Positions 54,142 to 62,908 of a DNA stretch of 62,908 bases are shown one piece after another. The stretch covers positions 1-62,908 of the forward strand of contig CANMLG010000040.1 of assembly GCA_947498765.1 (NCBI GenBank), given 5' to 3'. The first letter of the stretch is position 1, and each line of letters opens with the position of its first letter. A program made the translations under genes and the position numbers. A model generated the notes under the pieces. That model was not told the DNA's origin. It searched no databases and saw only the letters and a program-made list of their open reading frames with translations. The DNA is from an uncultured Aquimarina sp. (GTDB taxonomy: Bacteria > Bacteroidota > Bacteroidia > Flavobacteriales > Flavobacteriaceae).

Positions 54142-56790
54142 ATGATTGACGGCGAAGATAATATGCAAGATATCCCTTTAGAGGGTTCTGAAAACACATC
54201 GGGAGAAGTTACTAAAAAGGTAACGGGAATGTATATGGATTGGTTTTTAGATTATGCATCCTATGTAATTTTAGAGCGAGCAGTTCCTGCTATTGAGGAT
54301 GGTTTGAAACCTGTACAACGCCGTATTTTACATTCTATGAAAGAATTAGATGATGGGCGTTATAACAAAGTTGCTAATATAGTAGGACACACCATGCAGT
54401 ATCACCCACATGGAGATATGAGTATATCGGATGCAATGGTTCAAGTAGGGCAAAAAGACCTGCTTATTGATATGCAAGGTAACTGGGGGAATATTTTAAC
54501 CGGAGATCGGGCAGCAGCTTCTCGTTATATTGAAGCTCGATTATCCAAATTTGCTTTGGATGTAGTGTTCAATCCTAAAATTACCGATTGGCAATTATCC
54601 TATGATGGTCGTAAAAAAGAGCCTATAAATTTGCCTATAATGTTTCCTTTGCTTTTAGCTCAAGGGGCTGAAGGTATTGCGGTTGGTTTAAGTACAAAAG
54701 TATTACCTCATAATTTTAATGAGTTAATTGATGCGTCAATAAAACATTTAAAAGGTAAACGATTTACTATTTATCCAGACTTTCCAACTTCGGGTATAGC
54801 CGATATTAGTAATTATAATGATGGTTTACGCGGAGGGAAAGTACGTGTACGTGCTAAAATTAGTCAAAAAGATAAAAATTCATTAGTGATTTCTGAAATC
54901 CCTTTTTCGACAACCACAACTACATTAATTGATTCAATTTTAAAGGCTAATGATAAAGGGAAAATTAAAATAAAGAAGATAGAAGATAATACTGCTTCTG
55001 AAGTTGAAATATTAGTGCATTTACCTAGTAATGTATCACCTGATAAAACTATAGATGCTTTATATGCCTTTACTAATTGTGAAGTTTCGATATCACCACT
55101 GGGTTGTGTTATTGAAGAAAGTAATCGTCCAAGTTTTATAGGGGTTTCAGAAATGTTGCGCCGTTCTACTGATAATACATTAAGACTTTTAAAGTTAGAG
55201 TTAGAAATTCAATTACGTGAATTACAAGAGCAATGGCATTATGCTTCATTGGAACGTATTTTTATTGAAAATAGAATTTATCGTGATATTGAGGAGCAAG
55301 AAACATGGCCAGGTGTAATAGAGGCAATCGATGTAGGCCTTAAACCCCATACTAAACATTTAAAGCGTGCTGTTACAGAGGATGACATTACACGTTTAAC
55401 AGAAATACGAATTAAACGTATTTCAAAGTTTGATATTGATAAAGCACAACAAAAAATTGATGCTTTAGAGAGTGACATTGCCGAAAAGGAACATCATTTA
55501 GCGCATTTAGTTGATTTTGCAGTAAGTTATTTTGAGCGTTTAAAAAAGACTTATGGTAAAGGTAAAGAACGAAAAACCGAATTGCGTTTATTTGAGGATA
55601 TTGAAGCTACAAAAGTAGTAATGCGTAACACAAAACTTTATGTAAATAAAGAAGAAGGCTTTGTTGGAACTTCATTGCGTAAAGATGAATATGTAGCTGA
55701 TTGCGCAGATATTGATGATGTGATTTGTTTTACCAAAGAAGGGAAATTGGTGGTAACAAAAGTAGGGTCAAAAACTTTTATAGGAAAAAATATTATACAC
55801 ATTGCTATTTTTAAGAAGAAAGATAAACGAACAGTATATAATTTGATTTATAAAGATGGACGAGGTGGAGCTTCTTATGTAAAGCGTTTTTCAGTAACGG
55901 GAATTACTCGTGATAAAGAATATGATTTAACACAAGGGAAAAAAGGCTCGGAAATCACTTATTTTTCAGCAAACCCTAATGGTGAGGCAGAAGTAGTTAC
56001 TATTTATTTGCGTCAAGTAGGAAGCATCAAAAAGTTAAAATTTGATATTGATTTTTCAACATTACTAATTAAGGGACGTGGTGTAAAAGGAAATGTAGTA
56101 AGTAAATATGCAATTAAAAAAATAGAGTTAAAACAGGTGGGAGTGTCTACATTAAAACCACGTAAGATTTGGTTTGATGAAACTGTTAGACGTTTAAATG
56201 TTGATGATAGAGGAGAATTGTTAGGAGAATTTAAAGGTGAAGATCGTTTATTAATTATTAATCAAAAAGGAGAGGTAAAAACAATACTTCCAGAATTAAC
56301 AACACATTTTGATTCTGATATGATTGTATTAGAAAAATGGGAGCCTCAAAAACCTATTTCTGTAATACATTATGATGGTGAAAAGAAACGCTATTATGTG
56401 AAACGCTTTTTAATAGAAACTGAAGGCAAAGAAGAAAAATTTATTACAGATCATCCTGATTCTTTTTTAGAAATAGTATCTACTGATCATATACCTCAAG
56501 TCGAATTAGTGTTCTACAAGTTAAGAGGAAAAGAACAACGACCTAATCAATTAATTAATTTAGCAGAATTTATTGCTATAAAAGGCTTGAAAGCAATAGG
56601 GAATCAGTTAACGACTGATAAATTAAGACATATTAATATTAAAGATTCTTTGCCTTATGCAGAAAAATCTACTATTCCCGAAGATATAATTCAAGAATCA
56701 AACGAAGCTATTGATTCTGGTAAAAGTTCAGAAATAGAAGGTGAAAACGAAGAAAATTCTGACTCCGATAGTCAAACGTCTCTTTTTTAA
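54142..56790 (+). CDS. parC: DNA topoisomerase IV subunit A
   Basis: An 882-residue topoisomerase subunit. The winged-helix core and tower carry the catalytic Tyr129 in AAASRYIEARLS. The quinolone-region motif reads YHPHGDMSISDAM: the position of E. coli ParC Ser80 holds Met. The C-terminal half has six-bladed pinwheel repeats (about 520-800) and an acidic tail rich in Glu, Ser and Asp. It pairs with parE immediately upstream. Confidence 0.94.
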   Translation: MIDGEDNMQDIPLEGSENTSGEVTKKVTGMYMDWFLDYASYVILERAVPAIEDGLKPVQRRILHSMKELDDGRYNKVANIVGHTMQYHPHGDMSISDAMVQVGQKDLLIDMQGNWGNILTGDRAAASRYIEARLSKFALDVVFNPKITDWQLSYDGRKKEPINLPIMFPLLLAQGAEGIAVGLSTKVLPHNFNELIDASIKHLKGKRFTIYPDFPTSGIADISNYNDGLRGGKVRVRAKISQKDKNSLVISEIPFSTTTTTLIDSILKANDKGKIKIKKIEDNTASEVEILVHLPSNVSPDKTIDALYAFTNCEVSISPLGCVIEESNRPSFIGVSEMLRRSTDNTLRLLKLELEIQLRELQEQWHYASLERIFIENRIYRDIEEQETWPGVIEAIDVGLKPHTKHLKRAVTEDDITRLTEIRIKRISKFDIDKAQQKIDALESDIAEKEHHLAHLVDFAVSYFERLKKTYGKGKERKTELRLFEDIEATKVVMRNTKLYVNKEEGFVGTSLRKDEYVADCADIDDVICFTKEGKLVVTKVGSKTFIGKNIIHIAIFKKKDKRTVYNLIYKDGRGGASYVKRFSVTGITRDKEYDLTQGKKGSEITYFSANPNGEAEVVTIYLRQVGSIKKLKFDIDFSTLLIKGRGVKGNVVSKYAIKKIELKQVGVSTLKPRKIWFDETVRRLNVDDRGELLGEFKGEDRLLIINQKGEVKTILPELTTHFDSDMIVLEKWEPQKPISVIHYDGEKKRYYVKRFLIETEGKEEKFITDHPDSFLEIVSTDHIPQVELVFYKLRGKEQRPNQLINLAEFIAIKGLKAIGNQLTTDKLRHINIKDSLPYAEKSTIPEDIIQESNEAIDSGKSSEIEGENEENSDSDSQTSLF

Positions 56791-56883
56791 ACACATATGA
56801 TATAATAAAAAACAATTTTTTTAGGAATTTACCAAAGCGATTAGTTATAATATTTTGTAACTTGTTTACGTTTTATAAATGAT

Positions 56884-58386
56884 ATGATAACTGATCAATA
56901 TATACATGCTAGCGAGGTGATGAGTCAATTATCAGCTGTAAGTGTACGACTGAATATTGATTATGAAATATGCTCAATTGCTGGTGATACTAATGAAATA
57001 GGTGTTCATGAATTTGAATTATATCATACCATTTTTGATTTTCTTCCCGATTCTTTAATTGATAGTGTTAAGGAAAACCTTCAAAAATCTTTTAGGACTC
57101 ATCAAAAGGTTCAAACAGATGTTAATTATATTAATGTAATTAATGAACAAAAAAAACTTCGGGTAATTTCTAATACATTAAATATTGATGCCGAAATTTT
57201 TTATTTAGTAACTTTTTTAAGACTTCCTGTTACAGATCAAATTATTAGAGAAATAAATGGATATGAATCTTACGAAGAAGCTAGAAGGCAATTAGAAATT
57301 AGCGAAGCTAGGTTTAATGCTTTTTTTGAAAATGATCCAGTAATGCATATGAGCGTAAATCCAGAAAATGGATTAATAGCTGATTGTAATCAATTTGTAA
57401 TTGAAAAATTAGAGCTTCAAGATAAAAATGATATTATTGGACAACCAATTTATAGCATTTTTACTGATGAAAAAAAAATACGTTGTTTAGCACTAGTAGA
57501 AAGATTTAAAAAAGAAGGGAAGTTAAAAAGTGAAGAAATGGAATTAGTTACTAAAAAAGGTAAGGTAATTCCTGTTATTCTATACACCGTTGCCCAACGA
57601 GATGAGCATGGTAAAATTATTTTAAGCAGATCAACACTTGTAGATATTACAGATCTTAAAAATGCTCAAAGAAGGCTTAATAAAAAAAGAAAAAGATTAG
57701 AATTACTCAATAAAGAATTAGAACAATTTGTATCTACATGTTCACATGACCTTCAAGAACCTTTAGCCACCATTAAATTTGCCGGTGATGTACTTGGCAA
57801 ATTATATAATGATAAATTAGATCAAAAGGGGAGAGATTATTTAATGTATATTGATGAAGCAGTTGATCGATTAACAAAACAAATACGATCTTTATTAGCA
57901 CATTCTAGGATAGGGATCAATTCAGAAAGAAGTTTTGTAAACACCAACAAAATTGTAAGTACAGTAATAAAGGACTTAGGGAAGCGTATTATTGAAAATA
58001 AAGCTGAAATTATTGTTGATGAATTGCCTGAAGTTGAAGCCTATGGAGTTGAGTTACGTTTAATATTTTTGAATTTAATATCAAATGCAATTAAGTACTC
58101 TAAAAAAAACTGTGTGCCAATAATAAAAATTGGTGCTACTGAATGCAATGAATTTGTTATGTTTTCAGTAGCCGATAATGGCATAGGAATTTCAAAAGAA
58201 GATACAAAAGAAATCTTCAAAATATTTAATCGCGTTAATGAAAGTAATCCAAATAAAGGAACAGGAGTTGGTTTAGCACACTGTGATAAAATTGTACGTA
58301 TGCACGAAGGAAAATTATGGGTTGAGTCTAATTTGAAAAAAGGTAGTACTTTCTTTTTTAAAATTAGAAAACAATATGATCATTGA
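56884..58386 (+). CDS. Soluble PAS-domain sensor histidine kinase
   Basis: A 500-residue kinase without membrane segments. An N-terminal region (about 1-120) of PAS-like character precedes a clear PAS domain (about 140-260, with PAC ending TLVDITDLKNAQRRL), a coiled coil, the HisKA H-box STCSHDLQEPLATIKF (His288) and a HATPase domain with N-box LIFLNLISNAIKYS and DNGIGIS. The class resembles phytochrome/HWE-type orphan kinases. No response regulator is adjacent, so the partner is elsewhere; the 93 bp to parC make cotranscription with it unlikely. Confidence 0.88.
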   Translation: MITDQYIHASEVMSQLSAVSVRLNIDYEICSIAGDTNEIGVHEFELYHTIFDFLPDSLIDSVKENLQKSFRTHQKVQTDVNYINVINEQKKLRVISNTLNIDAEIFYLVTFLRLPVTDQIIREINGYESYEEARRQLEISEARFNAFFENDPVMHMSVNPENGLIADCNQFVIEKLELQDKNDIIGQPIYSIFTDEKKIRCLALVERFKKEGKLKSEEMELVTKKGKVIPVILYTVAQRDEHGKIILSRSTLVDITDLKNAQRRLNKKRKRLELLNKELEQFVSTCSHDLQEPLATIKFAGDVLGKLYNDKLDQKGRDYLMYIDEAVDRLTKQIRSLLAHSRIGINSERSFVNTNKIVSTVIKDLGKRIIENKAEIIVDELPEVEAYGVELRLIFLNLISNAIKYSKKNCVPIIKIGATECNEFVMFSVADNGIGISKEDTKEIFKIFNRVNESNPNKGTGVGLAHCDKIVRMHEGKLWVESNLKKGSTFFFKIRKQYDH

Positions 58387-58926
58387 TTCTTAAACTCATT
58401 TAGAATACTCAAAACCCTTGTAAATACGAAAGTTTTGTAGTAAATTAAGGTAAATAAAAACCCCGACAACAGGTGTTCAAAGCTAAAAGCGAAGTTTGCT
58501 TTTTTCGTTAATTATGAAAATACAGTAGTATTAGGGACTTTCAGTACTAATTTTCGTTATTATCTGCACAAGAAAATTTATCTTATAATTATGCCTGCTT
58601 TAAGAAAGTGATTTAGGTAAAGTCTAGAATGTCTACTTTTTTTTATGCCATATAATCACTTAAATAATACTCAAAATCAGATTATAAGGTACATTATTGT
58701 AATTATTAGAAAGAAAGAGATGTAATTTTATAACAGATGTAGTAATATTAAATAATTTCTTCTTATTTAGTTGATTTTCAAATATAACTCCAAATTAATA
58801 GACATATGTTATGCTGAGAAACTCATATGTTGTATTGTATAAATTGAAATTGTAGTAATCTTGTTTTGACTCAACGAAATCGATTTTGTTTAATCGATCA
58901 ATTATTAATATTCAACATTAGTTAAT
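58387..58926. other. Intergenic region between the kinase and the FG-GAP gene
   Basis: 540 bp without a credible gene. A weak hairpin (AAAAGC 58485-58490, GCTTTT 58498-58503, then T-rich) may end the kinase gene. Two ATCGAT sites near 58880-58902 flank a TTTGTTTA spacer about 25-45 bp before the next gene and may be a regulator site. Nothing else recognised. Confidence 0.4.
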
Positions 58927-61900
58927 ATGTGCGATAAAAGAAAAATTGCTTTTATTTTAGGATCACTTATATCCAGTTTTTTATGGATTAATGCCCAAAC
59001 TGTAACTCACACATCCGTACCGTCATCAATTGACTCAGATGCAATTGGTACAGGAGTTCCACCAACACAAATTTCATCTACAGATGACTTTATACTTACA
59101 ATTTCAAATTTAGAAGTTGGTACTTCATACAGGGTTTTTAACCAATTGAAAAATGGAGGGAATGTACAATTTGCTGGATTTGCGAGAGTACCTTTCCAAG
59201 CAACGTCCGAAACAATGACTTTTAATATTACAGAGTTGGGTTGGGGGTTCTTTTCACCAGGTATTCTTGTTGATGAGGAAACGGCAACTTGGTCTACACA
59301 GTTAAGAACCGATGAAACACCATCTATTACTATCGATTCAGTAGAATCTAGTTTTCTTGTAGATGACCCTTCATCAACACCCATAGGTGTTGGAACATCA
59401 GGATTATTAAATGGCCCAGAGGATATTTTAGTGGTAACTCCTTTTAATATTGATTATACAGTTACCGGAAGCCTTAGAAAAAGAATAATAGCAGAAGTAA
59501 ATGCAGAAGGAACTTATGCATTTCTTGGATTAGCAGTTGATGATGTTTTACTTATCGATAATGTAGATATTCCAAGCTCTAATACAGTATTATTGGATTT
59601 TATTGTAGAATTTCCAGCTTTAGGTGATATTAATTTAGAAGTTTTTACAAGAGGAAGTAATATTACAATTAGCAGTTTAGTTATCGAAGACACTGCAGAT
59701 ACTATAATACCTGAGTTCAGAGAAGTGACAGATGAAATAGGTATGACGTATCCTGCGGGTTTAAAATATAATGGACCAACTATTGCTGATTTAGACAGTG
59801 ATGGATTTTACGATTTAGTATTAAACAATCATAATGACGATCCTAGATCTCCTAGTACTATTTTTATGAATAATGGAGATGGTACGGTAAGAAGAGGACA
59901 AAAACTTTCAGAATTTGGTTTACAAGATTTACACGGAAGTGGTGCAGCAGATACAGATAATGATGGAGATTTAGACCTTATGATCACTTTAGGAGGGGGT
60001 AATGGGTTAAATCCAGTTCCTCCAGTTTTTTATCAAAATAATGATGGTAATTTATTGCGTAGAGATGGTGATGTAGGTTTTAGTAATGGAGGGAGAGGTA
60101 GGAGTCCTCGTTGGGGAGATTTTGATAATGACGGCGATTTAGATCTTGCTTTATTTAACGCTCCAATTCCTAATTCTACAGGACCAGTAAATATTTTTTA
60201 TGCAAATCGTGGAGACGGAACGTTCAATACAGTTAATGTTTCTGGTTTAGAAGATTTTGTTTCAGATCATGTTTTAATAACGGACTTAAATAAAGATCAT
60301 ATTGAAGATGTAATAACTTTATCACCTTTATCTATATGGATGGGTAGAGGAGATTTTTCTTTTGAAAACGTAACTAATGATTGGTTGCCTGGAGCATTAC
60401 GCAATCGAACAGGAGGGTTTGCAGCAACAGACATTGATATTGATAATGATGGAGATTTAGATTTATACATTGCCAATGGTACAGGGATTTTTCTTACTGC
60501 TTTAAATGATGCGGTAGATTTTGATCCTGAAACAGGAATTTTAGATGGGAGGACTTCTGGTTTCCAGGGAAGAACACCATTTACTTTCAGTGCAGATGGG
60601 GATATTAGATTGTATGAAGTAGAATTTAATAGAGCAAACCAATTTGAAGATGATTTTCCAATATTTTTAGGAAGTTCAAAGACAGTACTAGAATCAACTA
60701 TAAATATACCATTCGATCCTAGATTTCCTGAAAAGAATCTGATGATAGACCAAACTATTACCCAAGCTATGGCAGACGGTTTTCCAACAGATCGTTCAGC
60801 AAATGGTATGTACATAGGTTATGTAGGTAATAATCAATGGGAATTTGAGGTAGTCAGAAATGGGAATGTAGCATTTTCTATTAATTATTCCATTGATAGT
60901 GTTTCAGATTTAACTTCAGGGACAAATAACCTAGGAAGTAGAAATAATAGTGACTTTTTGCTAAGAAATGATCTTAATAATGGGGTTCCAAATTTTGTAG
61001 ATGTTTCAGAAGAATGGAATATCCCAAGAGGAGGTAATCATTGGGGGGTTACTACTGGTGATTTTAATAATGACGGATTTGCTGATTTGTACGTAAATAG
61101 ATATGGGTATGTTCGAAATAGAAGAACAGACTATATGTTATTGAATACAGGTCAAGGATCATTTGATGCAACAACAAGTCACGGAGCAAAAAACTTAGGT
61201 TCTAGATCTCATGGAGATATGGGGCAAGCATTTGATTTTGATATGGATGGTGATGTTGATATTTTGGGAGCAGATGATGAAATAGGAATCTGGCATTTAT
61301 ATAAAAACGATAGAAATGATAATAATAATTATGCTATTGTTAAGGTAGGATATTCTCCAGTATCTAATGTTGATGCCATAGGTGCCGAAGTAACAGTTAC
61401 AACGGCAAGTAATAGTTACTTTAGACGAGTAGGTTCTGCAGGAGAAGTTTTTTCACAAAGTTTATTAAATATGATCCATTTTGGATTAGGTGCTGAAGAT
61501 CAGATATCCAATATTAATGTAAGATGGAGAAATGGAGAGGTTGCAGAATTTAATAACGAGTCTGCCAACCAAATTTTTGATACCAGTTTACTAGACCCAA
61601 CGAGTTTAGCAATAACTCCAGATCCAATAGAAGTTCGAGTAGGGACTACCACTCAAGCAAGTTTAGAGATTGTTCCTGTTTTTGCAAATAGAGATGTGAT
61701 TTGGTCTTCGAATGATCCTTCAATAGCTACAGTAGATGAGAATGGAATTGTAGAAGGATTAATAGAAGGACAAAGTACAACTATTACAGCAACAAGTGTT
61801 GGTGATAATAGTATTATTGCTCAGGCTACAGTAAATGTAGTAACTTTCTTTCCTGTTGATGTAGCATCAGTTACATTAAGTGAAGAAGCTATTGTCTTAG

Positions 61901-62811
61901 TAGAGCAGAATACAGTTACGATTACTGCAACTGTAGCTCCTGCAGATGCTGATGAGCAAGGAGTTTTGTGGTCAAGTAGTGATGAAGCTGTTGTAACTGT
62001 AGATCAAAATGGTTTAATAACTGCTATTGAAGAAGGACAAGCTACGATTACAGCAACATCTGTAGGGGATAATACTATTTTAGATAGTTTGGATGTTACT
62101 GTAAGAAATTTAGTAGCGGCTAGTTTAGAATTATTACCAAACAGACAATCTTACATAGATGCGACTTATGGTAACGAAGATAGTATTGAGGTCTCAGTTG
62201 ATTACCATGCCGGAACAGGTAATAGTGTAATCAGAGGAACAAATAGAGGAATACGTTATTTTTTGAGGCATTTACAGAAAGATTTTGAAGGTAATAGCAA
62301 AAGAGATATTGTGATCTCCGATGAATCTGTTATAGGAACAGAATCAGGAAGTTCTACAGTTGTATTAAATTTAGATGAGAGGCCTGCTAATCCTCTATTG
62401 ATACCAACAGCTGATTTGCCTGGTGGAGGATTGAATTCTAGTGCAGGCGAATTCTATTTTCTATTCGTTTCTTTTGAAAATAATAATGGAGAGAGATTGG
62501 AAACTCAGGCTTTTCCTATTAGTATTGTAGAGGGGACTTTATCAGTAGATGATTTTAATCTAGATTCAGGTAAAGGGTTTGCATTGTTTCCTAACCCTTC
62601 TGAAGATTTTATTTTTCTTGTAGGTATAGATAATGTAGAATATAATGTTGTTATCCGTGACCTGTCTAGTAGGGTAGTATTTTCAAAAGAAGTAGTTAAC
62701 AACAGTAATAACCAAGGATTAAATATATCTAACTTAAGTCCGGGTACATACTTAATTACTGTTAGTCAGGGTGATAGTACAGAAACATTAAAATTTGTAA
62801 AAAGTAAGTAA
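58927..62811 (+). CDS. FG-GAP/ASPIC-UnbV/Big_2 exoprotein with T9SS tail
   Basis: A 1294-residue exported protein. Signal peptide (about 1-24); an N-terminal beta domain to about 270; at least seven FG-GAP/VCBS calcium-binding motifs of the DxDxDG type at about residues 286, 341, 398, 452, 503, 711 and 770, forming a propeller; an ASPIC/UnbV domain at about 805-880; two Big_2 domains at about 898-974 and 978-1058; and a T9SS type A domain from about 1211 (LFPNPSEDFIFL...). About 190 residues between the fifth and sixth motifs form an insertion of unknown fold. It probably acts at the cell surface in binding glycan or protein. Confidence 0.88.
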   Translation: MCDKRKIAFILGSLISSFLWINAQTVTHTSVPSSIDSDAIGTGVPPTQISSTDDFILTISNLEVGTSYRVFNQLKNGGNVQFAGFARVPFQATSETMTFNITELGWGFFSPGILVDEETATWSTQLRTDETPSITIDSVESSFLVDDPSSTPIGVGTSGLLNGPEDILVVTPFNIDYTVTGSLRKRIIAEVNAEGTYAFLGLAVDDVLLIDNVDIPSSNTVLLDFIVEFPALGDINLEVFTRGSNITISSLVIEDTADTIIPEFREVTDEIGMTYPAGLKYNGPTIADLDSDGFYDLVLNNHNDDPRSPSTIFMNNGDGTVRRGQKLSEFGLQDLHGSGAADTDNDGDLDLMITLGGGNGLNPVPPVFYQNNDGNLLRRDGDVGFSNGGRGRSPRWGDFDNDGDLDLALFNAPIPNSTGPVNIFYANRGDGTFNTVNVSGLEDFVSDHVLITDLNKDHIEDVITLSPLSIWMGRGDFSFENVTNDWLPGALRNRTGGFAATDIDIDNDGDLDLYIANGTGIFLTALNDAVDFDPETGILDGRTSGFQGRTPFTFSADGDIRLYEVEFNRANQFEDDFPIFLGSSKTVLESTINIPFDPRFPEKNLMIDQTITQAMADGFPTDRSANGMYIGYVGNNQWEFEVVRNGNVAFSINYSIDSVSDLTSGTNNLGSRNNSDFLLRNDLNNGVPNFVDVSEEWNIPRGGNHWGVTTGDFNNDGFADLYVNRYGYVRNRRTDYMLLNTGQGSFDATTSHGAKNLGSRSHGDMGQAFDFDMDGDVDILGADDEIGIWHLYKNDRNDNNNYAIVKVGYSPVSNVDAIGAEVTVTTASNSYFRRVGSAGEVFSQSLLNMIHFGLGAEDQISNINVRWRNGEVAEFNNESANQIFDTSLLDPTSLAITPDPIEVRVGTTTQASLEIVPVFANRDVIWSSNDPSIATVDENGIVEGLIEGQSTTITATSVGDNSIIAQATVNVVTFFPVDVASVTLSEEAIVLVEQNTVTITATVAPADADEQGVLWSSSDEAVVTVDQNGLITAIEEGQATITATSVGDNTILDSLDVTVRNLVAASLELLPNRQSYIDATYGNEDSIEVSVDYHAGTGNSVIRGTNRGIRYFLRHLQKDFEGNSKRDIVISDESVIGTESGSSTVVLNLDERPANPLLIPTADLPGGGLNSSAGEFYFLFVSFENNNGERLETQAFPISIVEGTLSVDDFNLDSGKGFALFPNPSEDFIFLVGIDNVEYNVVIRDLSSRVVFSKEVVNNSNNQGLNISNLSPGTYLITVSQGDSTETLKFVKSK

Positions 62812-62908
62812 GTTTTAGTAATTTAACTTTAAACCCGGATTATGTATTGAAACTTTGTCATGAGGCTGTGATATACAATAAATACTAGTGTTTTCTTAAT
62901 TTCAGCAT
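62812..62908. other. Window end, no gene recognised
   Basis: 97 bp after the FG-GAP gene. No terminator or full coding region is visible; the next gene is outside the window. Confidence 0.4.

Noticed and set aside
58860..58926. Two ATCGAT sites before the FG-GAP gene as an operator
   Set aside because: ATCGAT is a short self-palindrome and two copies in AT-rich DNA can occur by chance; no regulator is adjacent.
60297..60815. 172-residue minus-strand ORF inside the FG-GAP gene
   Set aside because: The sense strand holds clear FG-GAP motifs; the antisense frame has no recognisable domain.
1..62908. CRISPR arrays, tRNA/rRNA genes, insertion sequences
   Set aside because: No regular repeat-spacer pattern, cloverleaf, rRNA segment, transposase or terminal inverted repeats were recognised on reading.

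Overview
The window is a stretch of low-G+C chromosome (about one third G+C by eye) from a member of the Bacteroidota, most likely a marine Flavobacteriaceae. The evidence is the typical flavobacterial neighbourhoods (divergent HSDR_N protein/holA, menA-menC-CPBP-menE, pyrR-pyrB-rnz, pdxH-sixA-ppk1-ppx, parE-parC), TAnnTTTG-type promoter boxes, weak Shine-Dalgarno sequences, and type IX secretion (T9SS) C-terminal sorting tails. A GH86 agarase/porphyranase-like enzyme and a lipoprotein GH2 glycosidase point to use of red-algal galactans. No RNA gene, CRISPR array, prophage or insertion sequence was recognised.

Layout. 0-5 kb: an internally deleted short-chain dehydrogenase next to a Crp/Fnr regulator, an OmpA-like lipoprotein, and a leftward set (GT2, GNAT, HSDR_N) divergent from holA. 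5-11 kb: menaquinone genes with a CPBP protease, then a lipoprotein/TPR pair. 11-18.5 kb: pyrimidine genes, RNase Z, pdxH and polyphosphate metabolism (ppk1, ppx). 18.5-24 kb: outer-membrane barrel protein, hisIE, cold-shock protein, thioredoxin, NDH-2. 23.5-27 kb: AraC regulator divergent from the GH2 gene. 27-33 kb: accessory region with several broken genes, a TetR regulator and a lipoprotein/membrane protein/histidine kinase/response regulator cluster. 33-37 kb: two unusual exported proteins. 37-46.5 kb: leuB, leuA, a conserved hypothetical, the GH86 enzyme, thrC and a RidA protein. 46.6-52 kb: modABC and small envelope genes. 52-63 kb: topoisomerase IV, a PAS histidine kinase and a 1294-residue FG-GAP/UnbV/Big_2 protein with a T9SS tail.

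The most notable features missed by simple ORF calling are gene remnants: an SDR lacking its active-site half, an SDR C-terminal stub overlapping thioredoxin, a 5'-truncated oligopeptidase B, an Mpo1/DUF962-like gene broken by a stop and a frameshift and overlapping the TetR gene, and an orphan T9SS tail. Four of the five lie between 20.7 and 33.2 kb, a local zone of gene decay. Several regulator-target pairs also carry visible candidate operators: Crp/Fnr-SDR, AraC-GH2 and TetR-EamA.

No clearly new defence or mobile system is visible. The best candidates for undescribed biology are the signalling cluster at 30.3-32.8 kb, the macroglobulin/TonB-plug hybrid at 34.6-37.1 kb, and the large FG-GAP/UnbV/Big_2 exoprotein with an inserted module.
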